NCBI RefSeq assembly: GCF_017939745.1
Contig: NZ_JAGKQQ010000002.1
Coordinates: 841,838-905,837, forward strand
Reading direction: 5' to 3'
Length of the DNA stretch: 64,000 nucleotides
DNA from: Gemmata palustris
GTDB lineage: Bacteria > Planctomycetota > Planctomycetia > Gemmatales > Gemmataceae
Part shown: positions 28,990 through 37,645 of the stretch, one piece after another
Layout: every line of letters begins with the position of its first letter
Position numbering within the stretch: the first letter of the stretch is position 1
Program-made: the position numbers and the translations under genes
Notes under the pieces: generated by a model
Database searches by the model: none
What the model saw: only the letters and a program-made list of their open reading frames with translations
What the model was told of the DNA's origin: nothing

Positions 28990-30930
28990 CTACTTCTGCC
29001 GTTCGCGGACGTCGGCAGCCGCGAACGTGTGCCCAGTGTGACACCCGGTGCAGTAGTGGTAACCGTTCGCGCGGATGCCGCTGTAATGGTCGCCGGCGAC
29101 GGCGTAGAACGTGGGGGCGCGCCCGCCCGCGCGCTTCGTCGGCGCCGTCCATTTGGCGACTTTCCCATCCGAGTTCAGCCCGACCACGACGGTCGGGGTC
29201 GAGGGATCGGCCGGAACCCAGGTGTACAACTTCCCCTCCTCGTTGAGCGGCGCGACCATCAATTTCTCCCACGCGCCAGCGATTCGAGGGCGCGTCGGGT
29301 CGTCGAACCGATCCCGGTAGGAGGCGTAAAACGCGACCGACCGGACATCCGGGGGCGGGAGGACGGCCGGCGTCTGGTAGCCCGACGATTTGTTGGGTAC
29401 ACGCGGGTCCGGAATCGGCGAGCGAATCGGGTCCGGGGCGTCCGGCGCATCGAGATACATGGCGTCGAGGACCGAGGCGTTCTCAACATACCCGCTCGGG
29501 CCGGTGTGCTCCCGCCCGCTGACAAGTTTGAGCTTCGCGGGGCGGGCGAACCCGGTCGCGGCCGGCTCCGCGCGAACGACCGGTTCGGGAGTCAGTGTCC
29601 GTGCGTAAACCGCGACCGGTTCGGCGTCCACAAGTACGGGGTCGTCGAATAGAAGTCGTGGAGCGGAGGGCGTGCCGGTCCAGTCGTCCGAAGTGGCGTA
29701 GAGGCCGAAGGCGCTGGGGGCGGCTTCGACCGGGGACGCGGCGAAGAGCACCTGCCCGCCGGGACACGGGGACGGGCACCCCGCGGACAATTCGTGCCCG
29801 TCTGCGTCGCGTGTGGGGCCGAACGAGAGTTCGCCACCGATTCCGCCCGGCATTTCCGCGCCCGCGGAAAGCGAACTCGGGGCCGAACGCAGGTGCCCCC
29901 AATCCGCCTGAGCGATGCGCAGGCGCCCCGCCGGGCCGTCCGTCATGAACGTGATGCGCCCGTTAAAGAGCGGGCGCGGGCGCCAGACTGGTTCCGGGCT
30001 TTTGACCGCGTAGCCGAAATCCGCCCCGTTGGGCGTCACGCGCGCGGCCATCCAGTGGTCCGGGGGCCGCGTCGCGAACGTGCCACCGACGGATACCGGG
30101 CGCACGTCCGAGAGGTCCGCGGTCACGGCTTCTCGATTCCGGCTCCACAAGCTGAACACAATCATGTCCTGGGAGACGAGGACGGGCCACCGATCGTTGT
30201 TGCGGTTCGCGGACCGCGCGACCGGGGTTCCGCCGACCGGCATCACCCAGATTTGGGTCGCCCGCCGGGTGTGGTCGCGCCCCAAATCGGGCACGCGACT
30301 CGACGCGAACGCGATCCCGGCCGGGCCGAGATCGGTCGGGTCCACGTCGTCGAAGTCGAGGCGCCGGCGCTCGGCGTCCGGGATTCGCGTCCCATCCAGC
30401 GCGAACCGCATCGGCGGCGCGGTAACGCACCCGGAATCGTCCGGCCCGCCGGTCAGTTGCACGAGGTCGCGGCCGTCCGCGTTGACTTGGTAGATCCGCC
30501 AACGTCCCGCGTCGGGAGCGGCCTTTCGTCCGGCAAACAGAATGCGCGTTCCGTCGAGCGTGACGGACGGGCTCATCACGTCGATCAGCGTGCCGCCATC
30601 GGGGAGCACGCGGCCCCACGTCAGTTCGTACACTTTGCCGTTCGTGTCGAGTACCCGCAGGCGCCCTTCTTGAGCGGTCCACGGGATCGTTCCCGGGTAC
30701 GTGAAGCCCTCGGCTTCGGGGGCTACGGCCTGGAAGCTCGCCGGCTCGGACCGGGACGTGAAGACGATCGGGACCGGTGGCATGATTCGGACGAACGGGC
30801 GCAAGTCGGCGGCTTCAGGCAGCGCGTACCGGGTGCCCTTTGCGAACAGCAAGAAGTACCACGCGCTTCCGCCAATTACGAGCAGTCCGAGGACGGGGAG
30901 GATGAGCTTCCGGTTCGCGAGGCGACGCAT
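28990..30930 (-). CDS. Membrane-anchored PD40/WD40-like protein with a C-terminal c-type haem motif
   Basis: 646 residues from ATG 30930 (MRRLANRKLILPVLG). One N-terminal hydrophobic helix (ILPVLGLLVIGGSAWYFLLF) is followed by a large beta-rich region with TolB/PD40-like phrases: SPSVTLDGTRILFAGRK, WRIYQVNADGRDLVQLTGG, TQIWVMPVGG. The extreme C-terminus has a single CTGCH haem-attachment motif in a YHYCTGCHTGHTF context. Planctomycetes have related haem proteins that combine propeller and cytochrome c parts. Attachment of haem requires export, consistent with the helix acting as an anchor. An open frame extends to 31125 but runs through repeat sequence. Confidence 0.72.
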   Translation of the reverse strand: MRRLANRKLILPVLGLLVIGGSAWYFLLFAKGTRYALPEAADLRPFVRIMPPVPIVFTSRSEPASFQAVAPEAEGFTYPGTIPWTAQEGRLRVLDTNGKVYELTWGRVLPDGGTLIDVMSPSVTLDGTRILFAGRKAAPDAGRWRIYQVNADGRDLVQLTGGPDDSGCVTAPPMRFALDGTRIPDAERRRLDFDDVDPTDLGPAGIAFASSRVPDLGRDHTRRATQIWVMPVGGTPVARSANRNNDRWPVLVSQDMIVFSLWSRNREAVTADLSDVRPVSVGGTFATRPPDHWMAARVTPNGADFGYAVKSPEPVWRPRPLFNGRITFMTDGPAGRLRIAQADWGHLRSAPSSLSAGAEMPGGIGGELSFGPTRDADGHELSAGCPSPCPGGQVLFAASPVEAAPSAFGLYATSDDWTGTPSAPRLLFDDPVLVDAEPVAVYARTLTPEPVVRAEPAATGFARPAKLKLVSGREHTGPSGYVENASVLDAMYLDAPDAPDPIRSPIPDPRVPNKSSGYQTPAVLPPPDVRSVAFYASYRDRFDDPTRPRIAGAWEKLMVAPLNEEGKLYTWVPADPSTPTVVVGLNSDGKVAKWTAPTKRAGGRAPTFYAVAGDHYSGIRANGYHYCTGCHTGHTFAAADVRERQK

Positions 30931-31012
30931 GGGGCACCGGTTCGATGAGCGCACGGGGCGTGCCGCGCGGTTCGGGAGGTGAGTAGTCTTCTGTAGCCGG
31001 CCTCTGTCAGCG

Positions 31013-31215
31013 AATTGCAAACGTGCGGCGCGCCAGCGTTTTTGGGTTGTGCCCTCTCCCCTTGCGGGAGAGGGCCGTCGCGCTTCGCGGCGGGGTGAGG
31101 GGTTGCTTCCACACCCTGGAACCACCCCTCACCCGGTTCGCAAAGCCTCACCACCCTCTCCCGCAAGGGGAGAGGGCACAACCCAAAAACGCTGGCGCGC
31201 CGCACGTTTGCAATT
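31013..31215. repeat. Perfect 62-bp inverted repeat (family E)
   Basis: The arms 31013-31074 and 31154-31215 are exact reverse complements over 62 bases, with a 79-base spacer. Each arm contains the internal palindrome CCCTCTCCCCTTGCGGGAGAGGG-type core and ends AATTGCAAACG. The spacer holds CCTCACCC/GGGTGAGG words that pair as well. It lies between two minus-strand genes, downstream of the DUF1559 gene. The lack of any mismatch suggests a recent origin or active correction. Confidence 0.93.
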
Positions 31216-31265
31216 AATTGACTGATGATTGCTACATAAAAATATCAAGTCGAGGCACGCGAACG

Positions 31266-32312
31266 CTAGTAGTCGCCGAGAACTTCCCCGCCGGCGCGAG
31301 TACCGAGCCCGCTGTACGTGACCGGGTCGATGCCGTCGCGGATGAAGCGGACGGACCCGTCGCCCAGCATGAAGTTGGCCCCACCGGTGTGGCGGCTCCC
31401 GAAGCTGGCGATGTAGGCTTCCAGGTCGGCGGTCGGGTCCGAGATGGTTTTCTTCGGGTAGTTGAGCTTCACGCCGGTCGAGCCGAACGCCTCGTTGAAC
31501 CCGTAGTCGCAGTCGATGCTGTCGGAGCCGAACTGCCAGAGCGCCTTGCGGCGCGCGGCGCCCTGGAGGTCCAGTTCCGCGTCGGTGTACGAGGCCTTGA
31601 GTGCGTACTCCTCTTCGCCCACGAAGACCGTGTTCGAGAGGCCGTCGGTGAAGTCCCGCATCCGCAGGCGCCCGCCCCAGGTCGTCCGGCGGATGCTCTG
31701 GAACGCGCCGTCGAGGTTCTGAACGTCGGTGTGGACGTAGAGCTGCGTCCGCGTGCCGGACCCGCACACTGCGTAACTGATCGGCGTCCGCTTGGCGACG
31801 AACCAGTTCTCGTAGCTCGGGCTGAACGAGTGCTCGGGGATCGTGGACGACGGGCACCGGAGCCCGGGGATCAGCAGCTCGCACGCCGCGATGTTGCGCT
31901 CGTTGATGCTCGCGCCGGTGATCGAGGCGTTCGCGAGCGCCGCGCCGGACCCGCCGCCGACGGCCCAGTTCCCGTTCGAGCCCGACGGCCCGACGAGCCC
32001 GTCGTCGTTGTGGCCGCTCTCGGGGACCACCCAGATCGCGTTGTAGATGGCCGTCTGTTCGAGGTACGGCATGAGCCACGCCGACCACATCGCGCCGTTG
32101 TCCAGCGCGCCGGGCGGGAACCGCTCTTCGGTCGTGTGGATGTTGTGGAAGGCCAGTCCGATCTGCTTCAGGTTGTTCGTACACTTCATGCGGGCCGCGG
32201 CCTCGCGGACCTTTTGCACGGCCGGGAGCAAGAGCCCGATCAGGACCGCGATAATCGCGATCACAACCAACAGTTCAATCAGCGTGAAACCGGCGCGACG
32301 CGATGTTGACAT
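31266..32312 (-). CDS. DUF1559 domain protein with type IV pilin-like N-terminus
   Basis: 348 residues from ATG 32312. It opens [19 protein letters not shown], with the prepilin cleavage context GFTLIE, the hydrophobic helix, and [20 protein letters not shown]. The C-terminus contains HTGGANFMLGDGSVRFI and ends RAGGEVLGDY, parallel to the gene at 6766. Here the lipoprotein partner precedes it, 73 bp upstream, the reverse of the order at 6766-8308. Confidence 0.93.
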   Translation of the reverse strand: MSTSRRAGFTLIELLVVIAIIAVLIGLLLPAVQKVREAAARMKCTNNLKQIGLAFHNIHTTEERFPPGALDNGAMWSAWLMPYLEQTAIYNAIWVVPESGHNDDGLVGPSGSNGNWAVGGGSGAALANASITGASINERNIAACELLIPGLRCPSSTIPEHSFSPSYENWFVAKRTPISYAVCGSGTRTQLYVHTDVQNLDGAFQSIRRTTWGGRLRMRDFTDGLSNTVFVGEEEYALKASYTDAELDLQGAARRKALWQFGSDSIDCDYGFNEAFGSTGVKLNYPKKTISDPTADLEAYIASFGSRHTGGANFMLGDGSVRFIRDGIDPVTYSGLGTRAGGEVLGDY

Positions 32313-32385
32313 TGGCTCACCAAATTGGGGTAGGTACGAGTGCGAGGCGGTGGCAGCGGTCGGCGGGGCGGTCGGGAGCGCGGAA

Positions 32386-32847
32386 CTACTTCTTCGCCTT
32401 AACTTCGAGCGAGAACGTCGCGGACTCGTGAGTGACCTGGATCGAGAGCGGGGTGTTGTTGCGGTCGCGGTAGGCCGCAGGGATGGACTCTTTGGCGGGC
32501 GTTTCCATCGACGCTTCGGACTTCTTCCCGCTCACCTGGGCGGGCTTGCCGTGGCGGTCGAGGAACCGGGACACGGTGACCTTGTACTCGCCGGGCACGA
32601 AGCCGGTGCCCGCCTTTTGATCCCCGCTCACGAAGTTGCCCTTATCGTCCGTGAACACCGTTCCCGCGCCCTCGCCGTTGGGATCACCGGGCCAGAACGT
32701 GAGCGTGGCCAGCGAACCCGGCTCCCCATCAACTGTCAACGAACCCGTGATGGGAACCTTGTTCGACCGGGACGAACAACCCGCCAGCACGATCAAACAC
32801 ACCGCGAAGACGGCCCCGGCCAGCGAGCGATAATAGAGACAGGACAT
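32386..32847 (-). CDS. Small lipoprotein, partner of the DUF1559 gene
   Basis: 153 residues from ATG 32847 with GGGGGATC upstream. Signal sequence with lipobox VLAGCSS. The mature part starts VPITGSLTVDGEPGSLATL and has FVPGEYKVTVSRFLD, which matches the transthyretin-like beta-sandwich lipoproteins that accompany DUF1559 genes. It is the first gene of the pair. Envelope location is inferred. Confidence 0.82.
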   Translation of the reverse strand: MSCLYYRSLAGAVFAVCLIVLAGCSSRSNKVPITGSLTVDGEPGSLATLTFWPGDPNGEGAGTVFTDDKGNFVSGDQKAGTGFVPGEYKVTVSRFLDRHGKPAQVSGKKSEASMETPAKESIPAAYRDRNNTPLSIQVTHESATFSLEVKAKK

Positions 32848-33195
32848 GGAACAGATCCCCCGTCGGAACGACGAAGCGCTGCGCAGATATTTCCGCGAAC
32901 ACTACGGTATCAGGGGAGCGGGCCGGGAAGATGAAGAGCGAGCGAAAATTGAATCAGAATTTGAATGTGCATAGCACAGATTGTGCGCGTCAGCGTGTGC
33001 TGCGCAAGCCACGTGTAGATTGGATGAAGATGTGAAATCTGTAGCGCTCGACCGACCCGCCGCAGCGCCCGAACCTATAGGTGAGTAGAAGATCAGATGT
33101 GGTTTGTAGAGTGGGGATAGGGCTTTGCGCAGGCCACCACACTCGCTTGTGACCCGAGCAAAAGACGGTGTACCGGCGCAGAACTTTGATCCACC
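32848..33195. other. Intergenic region without a recognisable gene
   Basis: It lies upstream of the lipoprotein gene and downstream of the GT2 gene, all on the minus strand, so it should hold the promoter of the lipoprotein/DUF1559 pair. A frame crosses it on the minus strand but shows no protein character. Base composition falls locally around 32935-32985. No repeat was found. Confidence 0.45.
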
Positions 33196-34305
33196 CTACA
33201 AGTTCGCGGTTGCGTTCTCCGGCGAGCCCGGAACGCGCGCTCCGCGGAGCGCGGCGAGCGTCCCGGCCACCAGTCCCTTCAGTGAAACGATTCGTCGTGC
33301 GGGCCACCTCAGCGCGCGAGCGGACCACCGCAGCGATTCGACCGGGTCGCTCGGGCGCATCACGTAGCTGAGCGTCTGACACGTCGAAGCGTACCCGTCG
33401 GCGATCACGGGTGCCGAGACGTGGTCCGCGACGCCGTACCGCGACTCGGCGCGGTGCATGATGGACATCGCGGTGTCTACGCGGTCGCGCAACTTCTTCG
33501 ACAGGTTCCCGTGGCCGGTGCGGTACCGGACCAGTTCTTCGTCCACGAAATCGAACGGGTAGAACGTCGCGACGCGCAACCAGAGGTCGTAGTCGATGGA
33601 GAGATCCCACAGGGGATCGAACCGGCCGACGTGCGCAAACACTTCACGCTTCACCACTACGGACGAGAAGCACACGAAGTTCTGCGTGAACATGTGAGGC
33701 AGAACGAACCCGCGTGGGAACGCGCCCCCAACGTTCACGGGGAGTACCCTGCCCCGCTCGTCCATCAACACCCGTTTGCTGTACACCACACCAACTTCGG
33801 GCTTAGCAGCAAACACCGCGAGTTGTTTTTCGAGTTTGGTCGACTCCCACGCATCGTCGGCGTCGAGGAACGCCACGAACCGCCCGCGACTCAGGGCAAT
33901 GCCGAGGTTCTTCGCGCGCGGCTGCCCGAGCGTGTCGGACCGGAAGTAGCGCACGCGCCGGTCCGCGAGGTACGGCCGCACTACCTCCGGCGTGTCATCG
34001 GAAGACCCGTCGTCGATAATCAGCAATTCCCAATCGGCGCAGGTCTGCGCGAGCACCGAATCGACCGCTTCCGGAAGGAACCGGGCGTAGTTCTTCGCGG
34101 CCATCACGATGGAGACGGTGGGTTGTGCCTGTAACCCCTCCCCAACCTCTCCCCCCTTGCTCTCCGGCCCTGTCAGCAGAGCTTCTCGCGGGCCGGAGCA
34201 CGGAGAGGGGCTTAAAACCGAAGCCGGTTCAAGCTCTTCTGACTTTGGTTCTGTTCCCCCTTCCTTCTTAGGGAAGGGGGTTAGGGGGTTAGGTTCCTCG
34301 CTCAT
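33196..34305 (-). CDS. Family 2 glycosyltransferase with a repeat-derived N-terminal extension
   Basis: 369 residues from ATG 34305, whose start overlaps the stop of the upstream gene as ATGA. The GT-A catalytic core begins only at about residue 61: TVSIVMAAKNYARFLPEAV, DWELLIIDDGSSDDTPEV, KNLGIALSRGRFVAFLDADD (DxD-type motif) and DPLWDLSIDYDLWLRVA. Residues 1-58 (MSEEPNPLTPFPKKEGGTE and on) are encoded by a repeat that recurs at 60777-60872, so they are probably not a functional domain. The transferase likely adds a sugar to an envelope glycan with the neighbouring CapK-like and epimerase genes. True initiation may be further downstream. Confidence 0.85.
   Translation of the reverse strand: MSEEPNPLTPFPKKEGGTEPKSEELEPASVLSPSPCSGPREALLTGPESKGGEVGEGLQAQPTVSIVMAAKNYARFLPEAVDSVLAQTCADWELLIIDDGSSDDTPEVVRPYLADRRVRYFRSDTLGQPRAKNLGIALSRGRFVAFLDADDAWESTKLEKQLAVFAAKPEVGVVYSKRVLMDERGRVLPVNVGGAFPRGFVLPHMFTQNFVCFSSVVVKREVFAHVGRFDPLWDLSIDYDLWLRVATFYPFDFVDEELVRYRTGHGNLSKKLRDRVDTAMSIMHRAESRYGVADHVSAPVIADGYASTCQTLSYVMRPSDPVESLRWSARALRWPARRIVSLKGLVAGTLAALRGARVPGSPENATANL
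34133..34300. repeat. Composite repeat, family F, inside a coding frame
   Basis: It contains AACCCCTCCCCAACCTC at the left, ACGGAGAGGGGCTTAAAAC in the middle, and TCCCCCTTCCTTCTTAGGGA with GTTAGGTTCCTC at the right. The same three blocks occur at 60777-60872 in a different order. The frame of the GT2 gene runs through it without a stop on the minus strand. Internal arms pair with each other. Confidence 0.75.
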
Positions 34306-35645
34306 GCGCTCATCGCTTCCATGTGGTCGCGGGCGACCTTCGAGATGCAGAACCGGTACTTCCCGCTCGGCTCCTGCGGGATCGCGTCCACGAGTTCCAC
34401 GTCGTGCGTCACCGTGTCGCCGAACGTGTCGCGCACCAGGTCCGCGATCTTCTGGCGGCTCGACGTGTTGAACGCATCGTCCGCGACGAGCCGGATGCGC
34501 AACTGCGTGATCGACTCCTGCACGATCTGGACCTGGGCCGTACCCGGGATGAGTACCGCGAAGTTCTCGGTGAGCGAGATGCCGGAGATGAGGTGCCCGG
34601 CCGGGGTGAGCACGTAGTCCGCGTCGCGCCCCTCGACGCGCTCGATCATCGGCAGCCCGCGCCCGCACTTGCACGCACGGGTCGAGGGCACCACGACGTC
34701 GCCGACCTGATAGCGGATGAGCGGCATCCCCCGGTTGCTCAGGTCGGTCACGAGCAACTTGCCGTCGCTCGGCACTTCCGCGTAAACCGAATCGGCGTTG
34801 ATGTGCAGCCCGTTGTGCTCCTCGCACTCGCTCGCGATGAGGCTCACTTCCTCGCACCCGTAGCGGTTCGTGACCCTGCAGCCGAGCACCTCTTCGATGA
34901 CGGCCCGCTGCCAGTCGTGAAGAATCATCGCGGTGGAGATGATGCCATTAGGCCGCACGTCGAACACGCGCGCCTTCTTCAGCGCGCACGCGAGCAGGTA
35001 CAGCGAGTGCGCGTGCCCGAAGATCAGCCCCGGGCGGTGCCGGCAAATGGCCTTTGTGAACTCGGCGATCCGCTGGTCGTTCAAGTCGAGGGTGTCGAGG
35101 TACACGGCGCGATCGAGGAAGTAGTTACGCAGCCGCCCCTTCAGCCCGAATTGCCGGTACTCCGGGTTCCCCCACACCTTCGCGACGCGCTGCCCCAAGC
35201 GGTAGCCGCTCCACTCGTCCGAGCGGATGGTACACGCGGCCTTCCACTGCATCGCGGGCTCGTCGCAGTAGATCGTGAGCGGCACACCGGTGGACCCGCT
35301 CGTGCGCTTCTCCCGGAGCTTCGTGATATCGAACGCCGACGACACCAGTGCCCGGTTGTGCCGGCGGATATCGGCCTTTGTGACGATCGGGAACGCTTCG
35401 AGGTCCGCCAGCTCGCGCACGTCCGCCGGGTGAACGCCCGCCTGGGTCCACGAAGCGCGGTAATACGGCACCGTGTCCCAGGCGTGTTTGAGTTGCGCCT
35501 GAAGTGCTTCCAACTGTCGCGCGCGAATGACCTCTGGCGCGTCGAACTGTGTCTTCTGAAGCGTGTCGAGGTGCCGCAAGTGCGGGCGCCCCTCCCGCCA
35601 TGCCATGAACGGGTGTATCAGGTGTCGGTTCAAGGTGTCGAGCAT
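34302..35645 (-). CDS. CapK/PaaK-like adenylate-forming enzyme
   Basis: 447 residues from ATG 35645 with GAGAGGG upstream. The fold is that of phenylacetate-CoA ligase relatives: HAWDTVPYYRASWTQAGVHP, FPIVTKADIRRHNRALVS, the AMP-binding loop KRTSGSTGVPLTIY, then YGCEEVSLIASECEEHNGLH, RYQVGDVVVPS and GRDADYVLTPAGHLI. A cysteine pair in ACKCGRGLPM is usual for this group. CapK-type members occur in capsule clusters with unknown acyl or amino-acid substrates. The gene stands between an epimerase and a GT2 gene, which supports a glycan-modifying role rather than phenylacetate breakdown. Confidence 0.85.
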   Translation of the reverse strand: MLDTLNRHLIHPFMAWREGRPHLRHLDTLQKTQFDAPEVIRARQLEALQAQLKHAWDTVPYYRASWTQAGVHPADVRELADLEAFPIVTKADIRRHNRALVSSAFDITKLREKRTSGSTGVPLTIYCDEPAMQWKAACTIRSDEWSGYRLGQRVAKVWGNPEYRQFGLKGRLRNYFLDRAVYLDTLDLNDQRIAEFTKAICRHRPGLIFGHAHSLYLLACALKKARVFDVRPNGIISTAMILHDWQRAVIEEVLGCRVTNRYGCEEVSLIASECEEHNGLHINADSVYAEVPSDGKLLVTDLSNRGMPLIRYQVGDVVVPSTRACKCGRGLPMIERVEGRDADYVLTPAGHLISGISLTENFAVLIPGTAQVQIVQESITQLRIRLVADDAFNTSSRQKIADLVRDTFGDTVTHDVELVDAIPQEPSGKYRFCISKVARDHMEAMSA

Positions 35646-35672
35646 CCGTGCCCTCTCGAAAAAGACAAAGAG

Positions 35673-35827
35673 TAGCCACGGATCAACGCAGAAAACACGG
35701 ATCAGAGAAGAAAATCAGACAGGATGAACAGGATCGACAGGATTCAATCTCTTGGATCTTGTTGCTTCGGTAATCCTGTCAAAAGGTCTTCTATCTTGAT
35801 CCGTGTTATCAGCGTTGATCCGCGGCT
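35673..35827. repeat. Inverted repeat of the CACGGATCA type
   Basis: TAGCCACGGATCAACG (from 35673) pairs with CGTTGATCCGCGGCTA (to 35827), and a second block ACACGGATCA pairs with TGATCCGTGT. The central part contains GACAGGAT-type words like those at 26382. Arms are about 32 bp and imperfect. It separates the epimerase gene from the CapK-like gene. A relative is at 39550-39674. Confidence 0.78.
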
Positions 35828-36755
35828 AATTCAAAGTTTTCTGCCACTCCACCTGCTTGGCCAAGCCCTCATCAATGCTCGTTGTCGGCTTCCATCCGAG
35901 GTGGCGAAAGAGCTTGGTCACGTCCGCACCGGTTGCCAGTTGGTCGCCCGGGCGCGGCGGGTGGCGCTCGATGATCGCGGGCTTCCCGATGATGCGTTCG
36001 AGCTTCTTGAACACTTCGAGGACCGTCACCAGTTCGCCGCCGCCGAGGTTGAAGACCTCGCCCGGCATCGCCTGCGTCGCGCGGATCGTGGCTTCCACGC
36101 AGTCCGAAATGTACGTGTTCCCGCGGACCTGGAGCCCGTCGCCCGTGAGTTTGATCGGCTTGCCCTGCAGGATCGCGTTGATGAACAGGTGGTAGCCCAT
36201 CTCCGGGCGCTGGCGCGGGCCGTACACGCTGAAGTACCGCAGCACCACGGCCGGTACGCCGAACTCGTCGCCGTACACGCGGCACAACTGCTCCGACGCG
36301 AGCTTCGTGATGCCGTAGGGCGAACCCGGGCGCGTGGGAAGCGCCTCGTCGCCGCTCGCGTACTTGCCGTACACCGACGACGTGCTCGCGTAGATGATGC
36401 GCTTCAGCGTCGGCGAGCCCTTGAGCGCTTCCAGCAAGCGATGGGTCGCGGTCAGGTTGTGTTTGTTGTAGCTGTCGAAGTCGAGCCAACTGCGGGTCAG
36501 GCCCGCCATCGCCGCGAGATGAAACACCCACTCGGCCCCGGCCGCGACGTCCGCGGGAACGCCCTGCGAGAGATCGAGTTCGCGCAACGTGAACTGCGGG
36601 TGCGCGCGGAAACTCGCGAGGTTCCGCTCTTTAATGGCGCGCGGGTAGTAGTCGGTAAAGCAGTCGATCCCGGTGACCGCGTGGCCGTCCGCGAGCAGGC
36701 GCTCGCACAAATGCGAGCCGATGAACCCGGCCGCGCCAGTAACAATGCAACGCAT
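35826..36755 (-). CDS. NAD-dependent sugar-nucleotide epimerase/dehydratase
   Basis: 309 residues from ATG 36755 with GGGGG upstream. Extended short-chain dehydrogenase: nucleotide motif TGAAGFIGSHLCERLL, acidic switch GIDCFTDYYPRAIKERNL, VFHLAAMAGLTRSW, STSSVYGKYASG, active-site YGITKLASEQL, and VLRYFSVYGPRQRPEMGYH. It most resembles UDP-glucuronate or UDP-glucose 4-epimerases. It probably supplies an activated sugar for the adjacent CapK/GT2 cluster, from which it is separated by a long inverted repeat. Confidence 0.88.
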   Translation of the reverse strand: MRCIVTGAAGFIGSHLCERLLADGHAVTGIDCFTDYYPRAIKERNLASFRAHPQFTLRELDLSQGVPADVAAGAEWVFHLAAMAGLTRSWLDFDSYNKHNLTATHRLLEALKGSPTLKRIIYASTSSVYGKYASGDEALPTRPGSPYGITKLASEQLCRVYGDEFGVPAVVLRYFSVYGPRQRPEMGYHLFINAILQGKPIKLTGDGLQVRGNTYISDCVEATIRATQAMPGEVFNLGGGELVTVLEVFKKLERIIGKPAIIERHPPRPGDQLATGADVTKLFRHLGWKPTTSIDEGLAKQVEWQKTLN

Positions 36756-36846
36756 GTGAATCCCCCGCGTGCGACTCTAACAGATCGAGAAAGCCCGTCG
36801 CAAGGCCGACCGCGGGAACGGGGCAACGCCCGAAACTCGGAAAACG

Positions 36847-36876
36847 AAAGAACCCCAGCCGTGGCTGGGGTTCTTT
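36847..36876 (-). terminator. Rho-independent terminator for the 36992 gene
   Basis: A perfect 14-bp stem, AAAGAACCCCAGCC (36847-36860) with GGCTGGGGTTCTTT (36863-36876), joined by two bases. Read on the minus strand it ends in a T-rich run, and it lies about 115 bp beyond the stop of the minus-strand gene at 36992. It would work in both directions. Confidence 0.85.
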
Positions 36877-36878
36877 TG

Positions 36879-36977
36879 GGCGAACGGCCGGTGCAAGCAG
36901 CATGAGCAGAGTGGCCGTACTTCGCAGATGTGCAAACGGGGTAGCCCTCACCGGCCGACTGACACCGGCCGTTCGCC
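36879..36977. repeat. Family B palindromic repeat pair
   Basis: GGCGAACGGCCGGTGCAAGC at about 36880 and GACACCGGCCGTTCGCC at 36961-36977 face each other, with an extra CACCGGCCGACT half. The same GCGAACGGCCGGTGTAAGCC word is found at 14942, 15210 (inverted) and 44986. Confidence 0.75.
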
Positions 36978-36991
36978 ATGTAATCGGGCCG

Positions 36992-37405
36992 TTACTTCTT
37001 CTCGTAGAGGTCCACGAAGAACTTGTTCCCGTCGTTCTTGAACACGTACTTGTGGGCGTCTTCCCAGTCGTGAGCCGGGGCCGCGCTCCGCTTGAGTTTG
37101 TACGCGATGAAGAACGGCTTCTGCTTCGGGTCGAACTCGGAGTCGAAGCGGACGTGGAAGTCCGGGGAGTGGTTCTCGTTGGCCTTGTCGTAGGTCCACC
37201 AGTGGAGCCGGTTCTCGCCCGGCTTCAGGGTGGCAGTGTGCCAGGGGTCGTTGCCCCACTTGTAGCTGTACGTGATCGTGTGCGTGCTCTTGTTCTCGAT
37301 ACCGGTCACGGCGAACCGGTTGGCGGCTTCGGCCGCGCCGGGGCTGAACATCGTGGCGACAATTGCGACCGGGGCGGCCAGGGCAATTAGGCTCGAGCGA
37401 ATCAT
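36992..37405 (-). CDS. Small secreted protein of unknown function
   Basis: 137 residues from ATG 37405 (MIRSSLIALAAPVAIVATMF), a clear signal peptide with a probable cut after AEA. The mature 110 residues are rich in aromatic and charged residues (SYKWGNDPWHTATLKPGENRL, then HVRFDSEFDP) and have no Cys. I recognise no family. It probably folds as a small beta domain in the periplasm, which is inference. A terminator follows at 36847-36876. Confidence 0.68.
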   Translation of the reverse strand: MIRSSLIALAAPVAIVATMFSPGAAEAANRFAVTGIENKSTHTITYSYKWGNDPWHTATLKPGENRLHWWTYDKANENHSPDFHVRFDSEFDPKQKPFFIAYKLKRSAAPAHDWEDAHKYVFKNDGNKFFVDLYEKK

Positions 37406-37645
37406 GATTGGGCTCGTCACAAGGTGAGGTTCTGGTTGTTCTTTCGTGTCTCGCGTTGCGTCACTTTCCACACCGCTTACACTTCCGGTACGCGGTTACG
37501 CCGACCTCTTGCGCCGAGGGGAACTACTTTCGCGAATTTCCCTCAAGTACCCGGTTTGGTGTTCGAGCGCGATCGCGGTTTCATTGGAGAAGGAATCCAC
37601 AGCGGGTATGATGGCGAATAATTGGCGCCCCAAGAGGACGGTCCG

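Noticed and set aside
29250..29265. Search for tRNA or rRNA genes across the window
   Set aside because: No cloverleaf with an acceptor and T-loop GTTCRA pattern or rRNA sequence was recognised; the single site is given only as a placeholder for this negative result.
30931..31125. Extended N-terminus of the haem-binding protein
   Set aside because: The added residues come from the 62-bp inverted repeat; ATG 30930 starts directly before the membrane helix.
32990..33610. A minus-strand frame crossing the intergenic region and part of the GT2 gene
   Set aside because: It is out of frame with GT2, lacks a start site and has no protein character.
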